Source: Streptomyces albidochromogenes
GTDB lineage: Bacteria; Actinomycetota; Actinomycetes; Streptomycetales; Streptomycetaceae
Direction of reading: 5' to 3'
DNA length: 50,145 nt
Assembly: GCF_005981925.1 (NCBI RefSeq)
Contig: NZ_VBVX01000009.1
Location: forward strand, 1-50,145
Shown here: one piece after another, positions 25,061-37,352 of the stretch
Layout: every line of letters starts with the position of its first letter
Position numbering within the stretch: position 1 is the first letter of the stretch
The notes under the pieces: model-generated
What the model was told of the DNA's origin: nothing
What the model saw: only the letters and a program-made list of their open reading frames with translations
The model's database searches: none
Made by a program: the position numbers and the translations under genes

Positions 25061-25704
25061 CCGCCCTTGACGGGCGTGGCACAGCCGAAGGTATATCCGG
25101 GAACACCTTCCGTATCCTCCACGTCAGCACCGGCAACGTCTGCCGCTCGCCGATCACCGAGCGGCTGACCCGCCATGCCCTCAGCGACCGGCTGGGCGAC
25201 CCGCTCACCCGCGGTCTCGTCGTCGAGAGCGCGGGCACGTGGGGGCACGAGGGCGCACCCATGGAGGCCAACGCCGCCGCGGTCCTGGCCGACTTCGGCG
25301 CGGACGCGGCGGGCTTCACCGGGCGCGAACTGCTCGACGAGCACGTCATCCGCGCGGACCTCGTCCTGACGGCGACGCGCGACCACCGCGCGCAGGTGAT
25401 CTCGATGGGTCACTCGGCCGGCCTGCGCACCTTCACGCTCAAGGAGTTCACCCGGCTCGTACGGGCCATCGACCCGGCGACGCTGCCCGATCCCCTGCAG
25501 GACGGCGTGGTGGAACGCGCGAGGGCGCTCGTACGGGCCGCGGCCGCGCTCCGGGGCTGGCTGCTGGCCCCCAGCGTGGAGGCCGACGAGGTGTACGACC
25601 CGTACGGCGCTCCCATCACCTTCTTCCGCTCGATCGGCGACGAGATCAACACGGCGCTCGACCCGGTCGTCACCGCGCTCACGGGGACGCCGGCCCGCAC
25701 CTGA
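25057..25704 (+). CDS. Low-molecular-weight tyrosine phosphatase-like protein lacking the nucleophilic Cys
   Basis: This encodes 215 residues from TTG 25057, overlapping the upstream stop (TTGA). The fold signature of LMW phosphatases/arsenate reductases is clear: the N-terminal strand FRILHVSTGNVCRSPITE and the late DP motif (DEVYDPYG, about residues 181-188). In active enzymes the P-loop reads C-x5-R with Cys as nucleophile. Here that position is Ser24 (codon AGC at 25126-25128), while Cys29 and Arg30 are kept. The protein may therefore bind but not hydrolyse phosphotyrosine, or act differently. My memory is that Streptomyces homologues share this serine. Between a tRNA-modification gene and glyA-like gene, its target is unknown. 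Confidence 0.85.
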   Translation: MTALDGRGTAEGISGNTFRILHVSTGNVCRSPITERLTRHALSDRLGDPLTRGLVVESAGTWGHEGAPMEANAAAVLADFGADAAGFTGRELLDEHVIRADLVLTATRDHRAQVISMGHSAGLRTFTLKEFTRLVRAIDPATLPDPLQDGVVERARALVRAAAALRGWLLAPSVEADEVYDPYGAPITFFRSIGDEINTALDPVVTALTGTPART

Positions 25705-25896
25705 GCGGCCGGAGCCGGGCCGGGCCCCCCGCGCCCGCGGTGTCCCGAGGACCCGCCGGCGGGGCGCACAGACACGGGTGCGCCTCATGGGCCGGAAGGG
25801 GCGCGCGGGGAAAGAACGCGCCGCACGCCGGGCAGTGTGCCCCCGGGCGTCCTACATTGGAGGGGCCGCACTCCTTCGCCAGGCCCGGAGCCAGCC

Positions 25897-27159
25897 ATGC
25901 CGGTCACCGCCTCACCCGTTCAGCAGGAGCACGCCGTCCTCGGGGCGGGCTTCGAAGCGCTGAGCCGCCAGGACCCCGAGATCGCCGACGTCGTCCTCGG
26001 CGAGATGGGCCGCGAGGCCACCGGCCTCCAGCTGATCGCCGCCGAGAACTTCTGCTCGCCCGCCGTGCTCGCGGCCCTCGGCTCCCCGCTCGCCAACAAG
26101 TACGCCGAGGGCTACCCCGGCGCCCGCCACCACGGCGGCTGCGAGCTCGTCGACGTCGCCGAACGCATCGCGATCGACCGCGCCACCCGCCTCTTCGGGG
26201 CCGAACACGCCAACGTCCAGCCGCACTCCGGCTCCGCCGCCGTCCTCGCCGCGTACGCCGCGCTCCTGCGGCCGGGTGACACCGCCCTGGCCATGGGCCT
26301 CCCGTACGGGGGACACCTCACCCACGGCTCCCCGGCCAACTTCTCCGGCCGCTGGTTCGACTTCATCGGCTACGGCGTCGACCACGAGTCCGGTCTCATC
26401 GACTACGAGCAGGTGCGCCTCCTCGCCCGCACGCACCGCCCCCGAGCCATCGTGGTCGGCTCGATCGCCTACCCGAGGCACCCCGACTACGCCGCCTTCC
26501 GTGAGATCGCCGACGAGGCCGGCGCGTACCTCGTCGCGGACGCCGCCCACCCCATCGGCCTGGTCGCCGGGGGAGCGGCGCCCAGCCCCGTCCCGTACGC
26601 CGACGTCGTCTGCGCCACCACGCACAAGGTGCTGCGCGGCCCGCGCGGCGGCATGCTGCTGTGCGGCGCGGAACTCGCGGAGCGCATCGACCGCGCCGTC
26701 TTCCCCTTCACCCAGGGCGGCGCCCAGATGCACTCCGTGGCCGCCAAGGCGGTCGCGTTCGGCGAGGCGGCGGCGCCCGCCTTCTCGGCGTACACCCACC
26801 AGGTCGTCGCCAACGCCCGCGCGCTGGCCGACGCCCTCACCTCGCGCGGCTTCGCCGTCACCACCGGCGGCACCGACACCCACCTGATCACCGCCGACCC
26901 GTCCCCGCTGGGCGTCGAGGGCCGGGCGGCGCGCGGGCTGCTGGCGGCGGCCGGCCTGGTCGTGGACTGCTGCGCCCTCCCGTACGGCGACGAGCGCGGC
27001 ATCCGCCTCGGCACCGCCGCCGTCACCACCCAGGGGATGCGCGAACCGGAGATGGAGCGCATCGCGGGGTTCTTCGCCTCGGCGCTGCGGGAGGACGGCG
27101 TGCGGACGGCTGCGGAAGTACGCGATCTGGCCGGGAATTTCCCCCCGTATCCCGGCTGA
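25897..27159 (+). CDS. Serine hydroxymethyltransferase-like PLP enzyme (second glyA-type gene)
   Basis: This encodes 420 residues from ATG 25897, with fold and motifs of SHMT, which interconverts serine and glycine with tetrahydrofolate. The PLP lysine is Lys244 in TTHKVLRGPRGG. SGSAAVLAAYAAL, GGHLTHGSP and DAAHPIGLV match the family. One unusual feature is visible. The stretch that normally reads YAEGYPGKRYYGG is YAEGYPGARHHGG, with His78-His79 replacing the tandem tyrosines. The second of these (Tyr65 in E. coli) is an active-site residue. This suggests altered specificity or a paralogue next to a separate housekeeping glyA. The gene follows the phosphatase-like gene after 192 bp. Confidence 0.88.
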   Translation: MPVTASPVQQEHAVLGAGFEALSRQDPEIADVVLGEMGREATGLQLIAAENFCSPAVLAALGSPLANKYAEGYPGARHHGGCELVDVAERIAIDRATRLFGAEHANVQPHSGSAAVLAAYAALLRPGDTALAMGLPYGGHLTHGSPANFSGRWFDFIGYGVDHESGLIDYEQVRLLARTHRPRAIVVGSIAYPRHPDYAAFREIADEAGAYLVADAAHPIGLVAGGAAPSPVPYADVVCATTHKVLRGPRGGMLLCGAELAERIDRAVFPFTQGGAQMHSVAAKAVAFGEAAAPAFSAYTHQVVANARALADALTSRGFAVTTGGTDTHLITADPSPLGVEGRAARGLLAAAGLVVDCCALPYGDERGIRLGTAAVTTQGMREPEMERIAGFFASALREDGVRTAAEVRDLAGNFPPYPG

Positions 27160-27264
27160 GAACCCGTCGTGCAACCATCAACCGGTACCCGAATGTCCTG
27201 GAGCATGTGGCCGCGAAGCTAGGGTGTGGGGCTGAGATGGCCGGCGATACCTGTGGGGCTGCCC

Positions 27265-28614
27265 GTGCGTGAATACCTGCTGACGCTCTGCGTTACGGCG
27301 GCGGTGACTTACCTCCTGACCGGACCGGTGCGGAAGTTCGCCATCGCCACCGGCGCGATGCCCGAGATCCGAGCCCGTGACGTGCACCGGGAGCCGACTC
27401 CGCGGCTCGGTGGCATCGCGATGTTCGGCGGTCTGTGCGCCGGTCTGCTGGTCGCGGACCACCTGCAGAACCTCAGCAGCGTCTTCGAGCTGTCGAACGA
27501 GCCGCGCGCGCTGCTGTCGGGTGCGGCGGTGATCTGGCTCATCGGCGTCCTGGACGACAAGTTCGAGATCGACGCGCTGATCAAACTGGGCGGCCAGTTC
27601 ATCGCCGCCGGTGTGATGGTCGCGCAGGGTCTGACGATCCTGTGGCTCCCGGTGCCCGGCGTCGGACAGGTCTCGGTGACCGCCTGGCAGGGCAATCTCC
27701 TCACCGTCGCGCTCGTGGTGATCACCATCAACGCGGTGAACTTCGTCGACGGTCTCGACGGCCTGGCCGCCGGCATGGTCTGCATCGCCTCCGCGGCGTT
27801 CTTCATGTACGCGTACCGGATCTGGTACGGGTACGGCATCGAGGAAGCCGCGCCCGCTACCCTCTTCGCCGCCATCCTGATGGGCATGTGCATGGGGTTC
27901 CTCCCGCACAACATGCATCCGGCCAGGATCTTCATGGGCGACTCCGGCTCGATGCTGATCGGCCTGGTCCTGGCGGCCGGCGCGATCTCCGTCACCGGGC
28001 AGGTGGACCCGGATGCGATGAAGCTCTTCCCCGGCACCAGCACCCGCGAGGTCACCCACGCGATGCTGCCGGTCTTCATCCCGCTGCTGCTGCCGCTGAC
28101 GATCATCGCGATCCCGGTGGCGGACCTGCTGCTGGCGATCGTGCGGCGTACCTGGCAGGGCAAGTCGCCGTTCGCGGCGGACCGCGGACACCTGCACCAC
28201 CGGCTCCTGGAGATCGGCCACTCGCACAGCCGGGCCGTCCTGATCATGTACTTCTGGTCGGCGCTGATCGCCTTCGGCGCCGTCGCGTACTCGGTGCACT
28301 CGGCCAGCATGTGGATCGTGCTCGGCATCGTCGCGCTGAGCGCGGTCGGCCTGGTGCTCCTGCTGCTCCCGCGCTTCACCCCTCGCGCCCCCCGCTGGGC
28401 GGAGTCCTTCATCCCGCCGCGCTACCGCAGGAGCGGCCGGACGTACTCGGCCCTGGCGCACGAGATGGAAGAGGCCGCCGGGGCCGGCGGCGCCGACGGG
28501 ACGGAAGAGGAACCGCAGGAGCGCACCCCGCTGCCCGCGGGCGTCAACGGAGCGACCGCCATCGGGCCCCGATCGCGGTTCCCCGAGCGGCGTAAGGCCG
28601 GAACGTCACGCTGA
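27265..28614 (+). CDS. WecA/TagO/MraY-type polyprenyl-phosphate phosphosugar transferase
   Basis: This integral membrane enzyme moves a sugar-1-phosphate from a UDP-sugar (often GlcNAc) to undecaprenyl or decaprenyl phosphate, starting a cell-wall glycopolymer. GTG 27265 is taken as start, since MREYLLTLCV leads directly into the first helix; GTG 27226 adds 13 residues. About eleven membrane helices can be counted. Signatures are RDVHREPTPRLGG (about 42-54), NFVDGLDGLAAG (about 159-170), IFMGDSGSMLIG and the histidine-rich cytosolic motif HLHHRLL. The last 60 residues are a polar tail. It lies 265 bp upstream of the ATP synthase operon. An LCP ligase 5 kb away could act in the same pathway. 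Confidence 0.92.
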   Translation: MREYLLTLCVTAAVTYLLTGPVRKFAIATGAMPEIRARDVHREPTPRLGGIAMFGGLCAGLLVADHLQNLSSVFELSNEPRALLSGAAVIWLIGVLDDKFEIDALIKLGGQFIAAGVMVAQGLTILWLPVPGVGQVSVTAWQGNLLTVALVVITINAVNFVDGLDGLAAGMVCIASAAFFMYAYRIWYGYGIEEAAPATLFAAILMGMCMGFLPHNMHPARIFMGDSGSMLIGLVLAAGAISVTGQVDPDAMKLFPGTSTREVTHAMLPVFIPLLLPLTIIAIPVADLLLAIVRRTWQGKSPFAADRGHLHHRLLEIGHSHSRAVLIMYFWSALIAFGAVAYSVHSASMWIVLGIVALSAVGLVLLLLPRFTPRAPRWAESFIPPRYRRSGRTYSALAHEMEEAAGAGGADGTEEEPQERTPLPAGVNGATAIGPRSRFPERRKAGTSR

Positions 28615-28879
28615 CGATTTGCCGTACAAGGTCCCAATACCAGACAAAGCGCCGTCCTGTCGCGCGCAGACGGGCAGGGTCACTCTCATGTGTGACAGTA
28701 GGCACACCTTCTTGGTAAAGACCTCATCAAATAGTTTGTGATACCGTTCACGAGACCCGGCGACAGAGCCGGAGGGCCGTAGTGCGACGGCTCTCCCGGC
28801 GTGAGGTGGTACCTCGGTCCCGGCTTACGCTCGTCCCTGACGATCCAGACTGCCCCCACCAGCAAGCGGAGTCACCGCC

Positions 28880-29314
28880 ATGCCGTCCACTGTCCGGACT
28901 CTCCTCCCTGTAGCCCTGCCCACAGCTGCCGCCGGCGCCGTCGCCGTCGCGGTCAGCGCTGTGGTCGCGGGCGGCAAGGGAGCGATCGGGGCGGTCGTCG
29001 GAACGCTGGTGGTCATTCTCTTCATGGGCATCGGACTGTTCGTCCTGGAACGCACTGCCAAATCTCTGCCGCACCTGTTCCAGGCCATGGGCCTGATGCT
29101 CTATACGGCACAGTTGCTGCTGCTCTTCATCTTTGTCGCCGTGTTCAAGAACACGACGTTGTTCAATCCGAGGGCCTTCGCCATCACGCTGATCGTCGCG
29201 ACTGTTGTTTGGGTCGCGGCCCAGATCCGTGCACACATGAAGGCCAAGATCCTTTACGTCGATCCGGACGCGTCCAAGGGCAAGAAGCCCGAAAACACAG
29301 GGCCGTCGACGTGA
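28880..29314 (+). CDS. AtpI-like membrane protein of the ATP synthase operon
   Basis: This encodes 144 residues with four membrane helices (about 9-29, 37-55, 70-90 and 99-117) and a short basic cytosolic tail. ATG 28880 has CGGAG upstream. Its position directly before atpB matches atpI (subunit i), thought to help assemble the c-ring or handle magnesium. Sequence conservation in this family is low, so the call rests on location and topology. The preceding 265 bp (28615-28879) are AT-richer and should hold the operon promoter, but I could not choose one convincing -35/-10 pair. A 223-bp leader separates it from atpB. Confidence 0.75.
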   Translation: MPSTVRTLLPVALPTAAAGAVAVAVSAVVAGGKGAIGAVVGTLVVILFMGIGLFVLERTAKSLPHLFQAMGLMLYTAQLLLLFIFVAVFKNTTLFNPRAFAITLIVATVVWVAAQIRAHMKAKILYVDPDASKGKKPENTGPST

Positions 29315-29537
29315 GGGGTAGGGCCGGGATAAGTCCGCGTTCGAGATCCTGCTATCGTCCGGTGCCAACTGCGGCACTGCGGGCGCGGGCATCCGAGCTG
29401 ACGCCTGCTCAATCGCGAGGCTCTGTGCCTGAGCCGCCCCCACATCCGTAACACCAGTCCAGTGCCGACCAGCGGCTGCTTGCCGCGCCGACACAACGAG
29501 GTTGCCGTACCTATGCGCCACGCTGAAGGAGCCCGCG

Positions 29538-30673
<1,136 letters not shown>

Positions 30674-30714
30674 TCGCGGCATTCCGACTGCCCGATTCGA
30701 CGAAAGGCAATGAA

Positions 30715-31263
30715 GTGATCGCTCTCCTAGAGCTGGCGCAAGAGGGGGAGACGCAGAACCCTCTCCTCCCGGCGATCCCCGAGATCGTCATTGGCCTGAT
30801 CGCTTTCTTCATCGTCTTCGGTTTCCTCGCCAAGAAGCTTCTCCCGAACATCAACAAGGTTCTGGAAGAGCGCCGTGAGGCGATCGAGGGCGGTATCGAG
30901 AAGGCCGATGCGGCCCAGTCCGAGGCCCAGAGCGTCCTCGAGCAGTACAAGGCTCAGCTCGCCGAGGCCCGCCACGAGGCCGCCCGCCTGCGCCAGGAGG
31001 CGCTGGAACAGGGCACTGTGCTGAAGGAAGAACTTCGCGCAGAGGGTCAGCGCCAGCGCGACGAGATCATCGCCGCCGGCCACGCCCAGATCGAGGCGGA
31101 CCGCAAGCAGGCCGCGCAGTCGCTGCGTCAGGACGTGGGCAAGCTCGCCACCGACCTGGCCGGCAAGCTCGTCGGCGAGTCCCTCGAGGACCACGCCCGG
31201 CAGAGCCGCACGATCGACCGTTTCCTCAGCGAGCTCGAGGAGAAGGCCGAGGCCGCCCGATGA
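30715..31263 (+). CDS. atpF: ATP synthase subunit b
   Basis: Subunit b is the peripheral stalk. It has 182 residues from GTG 30715, with GAAAGG at 30702-30707. One membrane helix (about 20-40, IVIGLIAFFIVFGFLAKK) is followed by a long charged helical stalk rich in Glu, Ala, Arg and Gln. Its stop overlaps the atpH start (ATGA), so the two stalk subunits are translationally coupled. Confidence 0.96.
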   Translation: MIALLELAQEGETQNPLLPAIPEIVIGLIAFFIVFGFLAKKLLPNINKVLEERREAIEGGIEKADAAQSEAQSVLEQYKAQLAEARHEAARLRQEALEQGTVLKEELRAEGQRQRDEIIAAGHAQIEADRKQAAQSLRQDVGKLATDLAGKLVGESLEDHARQSRTIDRFLSELEEKAEAAR

Positions 31264-32075
31264 ACGGAGCGAGCCGCGAGGCACTGGCCGCCGCACGTGA
31301 GCGTCTCGACGCGCTGACCGACAACACGTCGGTCGACGCGGCGAAGCTCGCCGGCGAGCTGGCCGCCGTCACCGCGCTGCTCGACCGCGAGGTGTCGCTG
31401 CGTCGGGTCCTGACCGACCCGGCGCAGTCCGGTGAGGCCAAGGCCCTGCTGGCAGCGCGACTGCTGAGCGGTCAGGTGGGTGGCGAAGCCGCCGACCTGG
31501 TCTCCGGCATGGTCCGTAACCGCTGGTCGCGGTCGCGTGACCTGGTCGACGCGATCGAGGAGCTGGCGGACACCGCCGACCTCACCGCGGCGCAGCAGGC
31601 CGGCGTCCTGGACGACGTGGAGGACGAGGTGTTCCGGTTCGGCCGGATCGTCGCGTCCGACACCGGGCTGCGCTCCGCGCTGACCGACAGGTCCGCGTCG
31701 GTGTCCGCCAAGAGCGCGCTGCTGCGCAGCCTGCTCGGCGGCAAGGCGCAGGCGGTCACCGAGCGTCTTGTGGTGCGTCTCGTGGCACAGCCGCGTGGAC
31801 GTAGCCTGGAGGCGGGACTCGAGTCCCTGTCCAAGCTCGCCGCGGCGCGCCGCGACCGCATGGTCGCCGTCGTCACCACGGCGGTGCCGCTCACCGATCA
31901 GCAGAAGCAGCGCCTCGGCGCCGCACTGGCGAAGCTGTACGGACGCCAGATGCACCTGAACCTCGAAGTGGACCCCGAGGTCCTCGGCGGGATCCAGGTA
32001 CAGATCGGCGACGAGGTCATCAACGGCACCATCGCGGACCGTCTCGAAGAGGCGTCCCGTCGCATGGCCGGCTGA
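31260..32075 (+). CDS. atpH: ATP synthase subunit delta
   Basis: This stalk protein links the top of F1 to subunit b. It has 271 residues, longer than the 177 or so of E. coli because actinobacterial delta has an N-terminal extension. The C-terminal delta signature (about 215-260, LYGRQMHLNLEVDPEVLGG) is clear. It is coupled to atpF by a 4-bp overlap. The 128 bp before atpA carry a short C/G hairpin near 32145-32162. Confidence 0.95.
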   Translation: MNGASREALAAARERLDALTDNTSVDAAKLAGELAAVTALLDREVSLRRVLTDPAQSGEAKALLAARLLSGQVGGEAADLVSGMVRNRWSRSRDLVDAIEELADTADLTAAQQAGVLDDVEDEVFRFGRIVASDTGLRSALTDRSASVSAKSALLRSLLGGKAQAVTERLVVRLVAQPRGRSLEAGLESLSKLAAARRDRMVAVVTTAVPLTDQQKQRLGAALAKLYGRQMHLNLEVDPEVLGGIQVQIGDEVINGTIADRLEEASRRMAG

Positions 32076-32203
32076 CCAGCCACCAACTGAACACGTATCA
32101 CTAGCGGCCCGGTTGGGCCGTGCAGAGATTGCAGAAGATTCCTGGGGGACGGCCCCCAGACCCCCAAGAACTTCGGGCCCAACAAGGAGAGCAGGGAACC
32201 CAG

Positions 32204-33799
32204 ATGGCGGAGCTCACGATCCGGCCGGAGGAGATCCGGGACGCGCTGGAGAACTTTGTCCAGTCGTACCAGCCGGACGCGGCCTCGCGCGAGGAGGTCG
32301 GAACGGTAAGCGTTGCCGGCGACGGCATCGCGAAGGTCGAGGGACTTCCCTCGGCCATGGCGAACGAGCTGCTGAAGTTCGAGGACGGCACCCTCGGCCT
32401 CGCCCTCAACCTTGAGGAGCGGGAGATCGGTGCGATCGTCCTCGGCGAGTTCAGCGGTATCGAGGAGGGCCAGCCGGTGCAGCGCACCGGTGAGGTGCTC
32501 TCCGTCGGCGTCGGCGAGGGTTACCTCGGCCGCGTCGTCGACCCGCTCGGCAACCCGATCGACGGTCTCGGCGAGATCGCGACCGAAAGCCGTCGCGCCC
32601 TCGAGCTGCAGGCCCCCGGCGTCATGGTCCGCAAGTCGGTCCACGAGCCGATGCAGACCGGCTACAAGGCCGTCGACGCGATGGTGCCGATCGGCCGTGG
32701 CCAGCGTCAGCTGATCATTGGTGACCGTCAGACCGGCAAGACCGCTCTGGCCGTCGACACGATCATCAACCAGCGCGACAACTGGCGCTCGGGCGACGTG
32801 AACAAGCAGGTGCGCTGCATCTACGTCGCCATCGGCCAGAAGGGCTCCACCATCGCGTCCGTACGCGGTGCGCTGGAGGAGGCGGGCGCCCTCGAGTACA
32901 CGACGATCGTCGCCGCCCCGGCTTCCGACCCGGCCGGCTTCAAGTACCTCGCCCCGTACACCGGTTCGGCCATCGGCCAGCACTGGATGTACGCCGGCAA
33001 GCACGTCCTGATCATCTTCGACGACCTGTCGAAGCAGGCCGACGCCTACCGCTCCGTTTCGCTGCTGCTGCGCCGTCCGCCGGGCCGTGAGGCCTACCCG
33101 GGCGACGTCTTCTACCTGCACTCGCGTCTGCTCGAGCGCTGCGCGAAGCTCTCGGACGACATGGGCGCCGGTTCGATGACCGGTCTTCCGATCGTCGAGA
33201 CCCGGGCGAACGACGTGTCGGCGTTCATCCCGACCAACGTCATCTCCATCACCGACGGCCAGTGCTTCCTGGAGTCCGACCTGTTCAACGCGGGCCAGCG
33301 CCCGGCGCTGAACGTCGGTATCTCGGTCTCGCGTGTCGGTGGCTCCGCCCAGCACAAGGCCATGAAGCAGGTTTCCGGCCGACTGCGCGTGGACCTCGCC
33401 CAGTACCGCGAGCTGGAGGCGTTCGCCGCCTTCGGTTCCGACCTGGACGCGGCCTCCAAGGCGTCGCTGGAGCGCGGCAAGCGCATGGTCGAGCTGCTGA
33501 AGCAGCCGCAGTACGCGCCGTTCCCGGTCGAGGAGCAGGTCGTCTCCGTCTGGGCCGGCACCACCGGCAAGATGGACGACGTACCGGTCGAGGACATCCG
33601 CCGCTTCGAGAGCGAGCTGCTGGAGCACCTGCGCCGCGAGCGCAAGGAGCTCCTCACCTCGATCCGCGAGGGCGGCAAGATGTCGGACGACACGCTGCAG
33701 TCCGTCGCCGATGCCATCGCGGCCTTCAAGCGTCAGTTCGAGACCTCGGACGGACAGCTCCTGGGCGAGGACGCGCCGGCCGTCAACGTCTCCAAGTGA
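32204..33799 (+). CDS. atpA: ATP synthase subunit alpha
   Basis: This is the non-catalytic nucleotide-binding subunit of F1, 531 residues from ATG 32204. The P-loop GDRQTGKT is at residues 173-180. The arginine-finger region near residue 368 reads [12 protein letters not shown]. The C-terminal extension past 510 is slightly longer than in E. coli, as in other actinobacteria. An upstream ribosome site AAGGAGAG at 32184-32191 is a little far from the ATG, while GCAGGGA at 32191-32197 is better spaced. Confidence 0.98.
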   Translation: MAELTIRPEEIRDALENFVQSYQPDAASREEVGTVSVAGDGIAKVEGLPSAMANELLKFEDGTLGLALNLEEREIGAIVLGEFSGIEEGQPVQRTGEVLSVGVGEGYLGRVVDPLGNPIDGLGEIATESRRALELQAPGVMVRKSVHEPMQTGYKAVDAMVPIGRGQRQLIIGDRQTGKTALAVDTIINQRDNWRSGDVNKQVRCIYVAIGQKGSTIASVRGALEEAGALEYTTIVAAPASDPAGFKYLAPYTGSAIGQHWMYAGKHVLIIFDDLSKQADAYRSVSLLLRRPPGREAYPGDVFYLHSRLLERCAKLSDDMGAGSMTGLPIVETRANDVSAFIPTNVISITDGQCFLESDLFNAGQRPALNVGISVSRVGGSAQHKAMKQVSGRLRVDLAQYRELEAFAAFGSDLDAASKASLERGKRMVELLKQPQYAPFPVEEQVVSVWAGTTGKMDDVPVEDIRRFESELLEHLRRERKELLTSIREGGKMSDDTLQSVADAIAAFKRQFETSDGQLLGEDAPAVNVSK

Positions 33800-33819
33800 C
33801 GACGGAAGGGACCTGACTC

Positions 33820-36179
<2,360 letters not shown>

Positions 36180-36192
36180 ACGCAGTGAGCCG

Positions 36193-36253
36193 CGTGGGTC
36201 GAAGTGACCCACGTGACTCGTGGGAGAGGGGTGGGTACGTCCCGCCCCTCTCC
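36193..36253 (+). terminator. Double hairpin between atpD and atpC
   Basis: The first stem is 8 bp (36193-36200 with 36206-36213). The second is 13 bp with one G-T pair (36223-36235 with 36241-36253) and a 5-nt loop. They occupy the gap between two genes of one operon. Either could stop or slow part of the transcripts, or protect the mRNA 3' end, lowering atpC expression relative to the F1 genes. Confidence 0.7.
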
Positions 36254-36317
36254 GTACGCCCCCTAGAATTGACCCAACACCCGGCACAACCGCCGGGTGG
36301 TGACCCGAGGAGCCACC

Positions 36318-36692
36318 TTGGCTGCTGAGCTGCACGTCGAGCTGGTCGCGGCGGACCGTAACGTCTGGTCCGGCGAGGCCACCCTGGTCGTCGCGCGCAC
36401 CACGTCCGGCGACATCGGCGTCATGCCCGGTCACCAGCCGCTGCTTGGTGTGCTGGAGTCGGGCCCGGTGACCATCCGTACGAGCGACGGCGGGACCGTC
36501 GTCGCCGCGGTGCACGGCGGGTTCATCTCGTTCGCCGACAACAAGCTGTCTCTGCTCGCGGAGATCGCCGAGCTGGCCGACGAGATCGACGCCGCGCGTG
36601 CCGAGCGGGCGCTGGAGCGGGCGAAGGCGGACGCGGATGCCGCCGCCGAGCGCCGCGCCGACGTCCGACTGCGCGCGGTTGCGGGACACTGA
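36318..36692 (+). CDS. atpC: ATP synthase subunit epsilon
   Basis: This is a rotor subunit of F1 that can inhibit ATP hydrolysis. It has 124 residues from TTG 36318, chosen because CGAGGAG lies at 36306-36312 and the first residues AAELHVELVAADR match the family start. The N-terminal beta sandwich contains SGDIGVMPGHQPLLG. The C-terminal helices (about 88-124) are Ala, Glu and Arg rich. TTG start plus the hairpins upstream suggest low synthesis, in line with one copy per complex. Confidence 0.95.
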   Translation: MAAELHVELVAADRNVWSGEATLVVARTTSGDIGVMPGHQPLLGVLESGPVTIRTSDGGTVVAAVHGGFISFADNKLSLLAEIAELADEIDAARAERALERAKADADAAAERRADVRLRAVAGH

Positions 36693-36715
36693 GTCCCGCG
36701 ACAACGAGTGTGACC

Positions 36716-36760
36716 TCAGCCGCGGCCCGTACTGGACTCTCCAGGGCGGGTCGCGGCTGA
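36716..36760 (+). terminator. Probable terminator of the atp operon
   Basis: A 9-bp stem (36716-36724 with 36752-36760) is extended by partial pairing further in. It lies 24 bp after the atpC stop. No U-tract follows. Confidence 0.6.
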
Positions 36761-36828
36761 AGCGATACATCGGGTAGTTCTGTTCTGTACTGGTACTGGC
36801 ACTGGATGATGCGAGGAGGTCGGTGGAG

Positions 36829-37275
36829 ATGTTCCTCGCTCTGCTCGTGAGCGGCTCGGTAGTCGCGCTGGTACTGGTGGGACTGTTCGTCTTCGGACTG
36901 CGCCGCCGGCTGATCCAGCGTTCCGGCGGCACCTTCGACTGCAGTCTGCGCTGGAACGTTCCCGAGGAGCCGGACCGCTCCGGCAAGGGCTGGGTGTACG
37001 GCGTGGCCCGCTACAGCGGCGACCGCGTCGACTGGTTCCGCGTCTTCTCGTACGCCCCCCGCCCCCGCCGCGTCCTGGAGCGCTCGGCGATCGAGGTGCT
37101 CTCGCGCCGCGTCCCGGAGGGCGAGGAGGAGCTGGCGCTGCTGTCCGACGCCTGCATCCTCGTGTGCGCGCACCGCGGCACGCGGCTTGAGCTGGCGATG
37201 AGCGAGGACGCCCTCACCGGGTTCCTCGCCTGGCTGGAGGCCGCGCCTCCGGGCCAGCGCGTCAACGTGGCGTAG
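36829..37275 (+). CDS. DUF2550 family membrane-anchored protein
   Basis: This encodes 148 residues. ATG 36829 is preferred because the ribosome site AGGAGGT at 36814-36820 is well spaced; GTG 36823 is too close to it. One N-terminal membrane helix (about 2-24, LALLVSGSVVALVLVGLFVFG) is followed by a basic stop (LRRRL) and a cytosolic beta-rich domain. That domain includes GTFDCSLRW, YGVARYSGDRVDWFRVFS and a C-terminal GFLAWLEAAPPG. This matches DUF2550 proteins, which are found next to the atp operon throughout Streptomyces and related actinobacteria. The function is unknown to me. Confidence 0.88.
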   Translation: MFLALLVSGSVVALVLVGLFVFGLRRRLIQRSGGTFDCSLRWNVPEEPDRSGKGWVYGVARYSGDRVDWFRVFSYAPRPRRVLERSAIEVLSRRVPEGEEELALLSDACILVCAHRGTRLELAMSEDALTGFLAWLEAAPPGQRVNVA

Positions 37276-37290
37276 CCGGCGCAACGCGAT

Positions 37291-37320
37291 CGGGGGGACG
37301 GGCCGCAGCCCGTCCCCCCG
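37291..37320. terminator. Bidirectional terminator between DUF2550 gene and chitinase gene
   Basis: A perfect 13-bp stem (37291-37303 with 37308-37320) has a 4-nt loop and lies between convergent genes. On the plus strand it is followed by ACTATTTC. Confidence 0.85.
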
Positions 37321-37352
37321 ACTATTTCAAGCCTTTATGCTCCAGATCTCTA

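Noticed and set aside
25126..25128. Ser codon in the phosphatase P-loop as a sequencing error
   Set aside because: The surrounding frame is clean, and Ser AGC to Cys TGC needs only one base, so an error cannot be excluded from one sequence, but I recall the same serine in related proteins; kept as a finding instead.
32145..32162. Hairpin before atpA as an intrinsic terminator
   Set aside because: The stem is short, no T-rich stretch follows and it lies inside an essential operon; it may be a processing or common GC-rich intergenic element.
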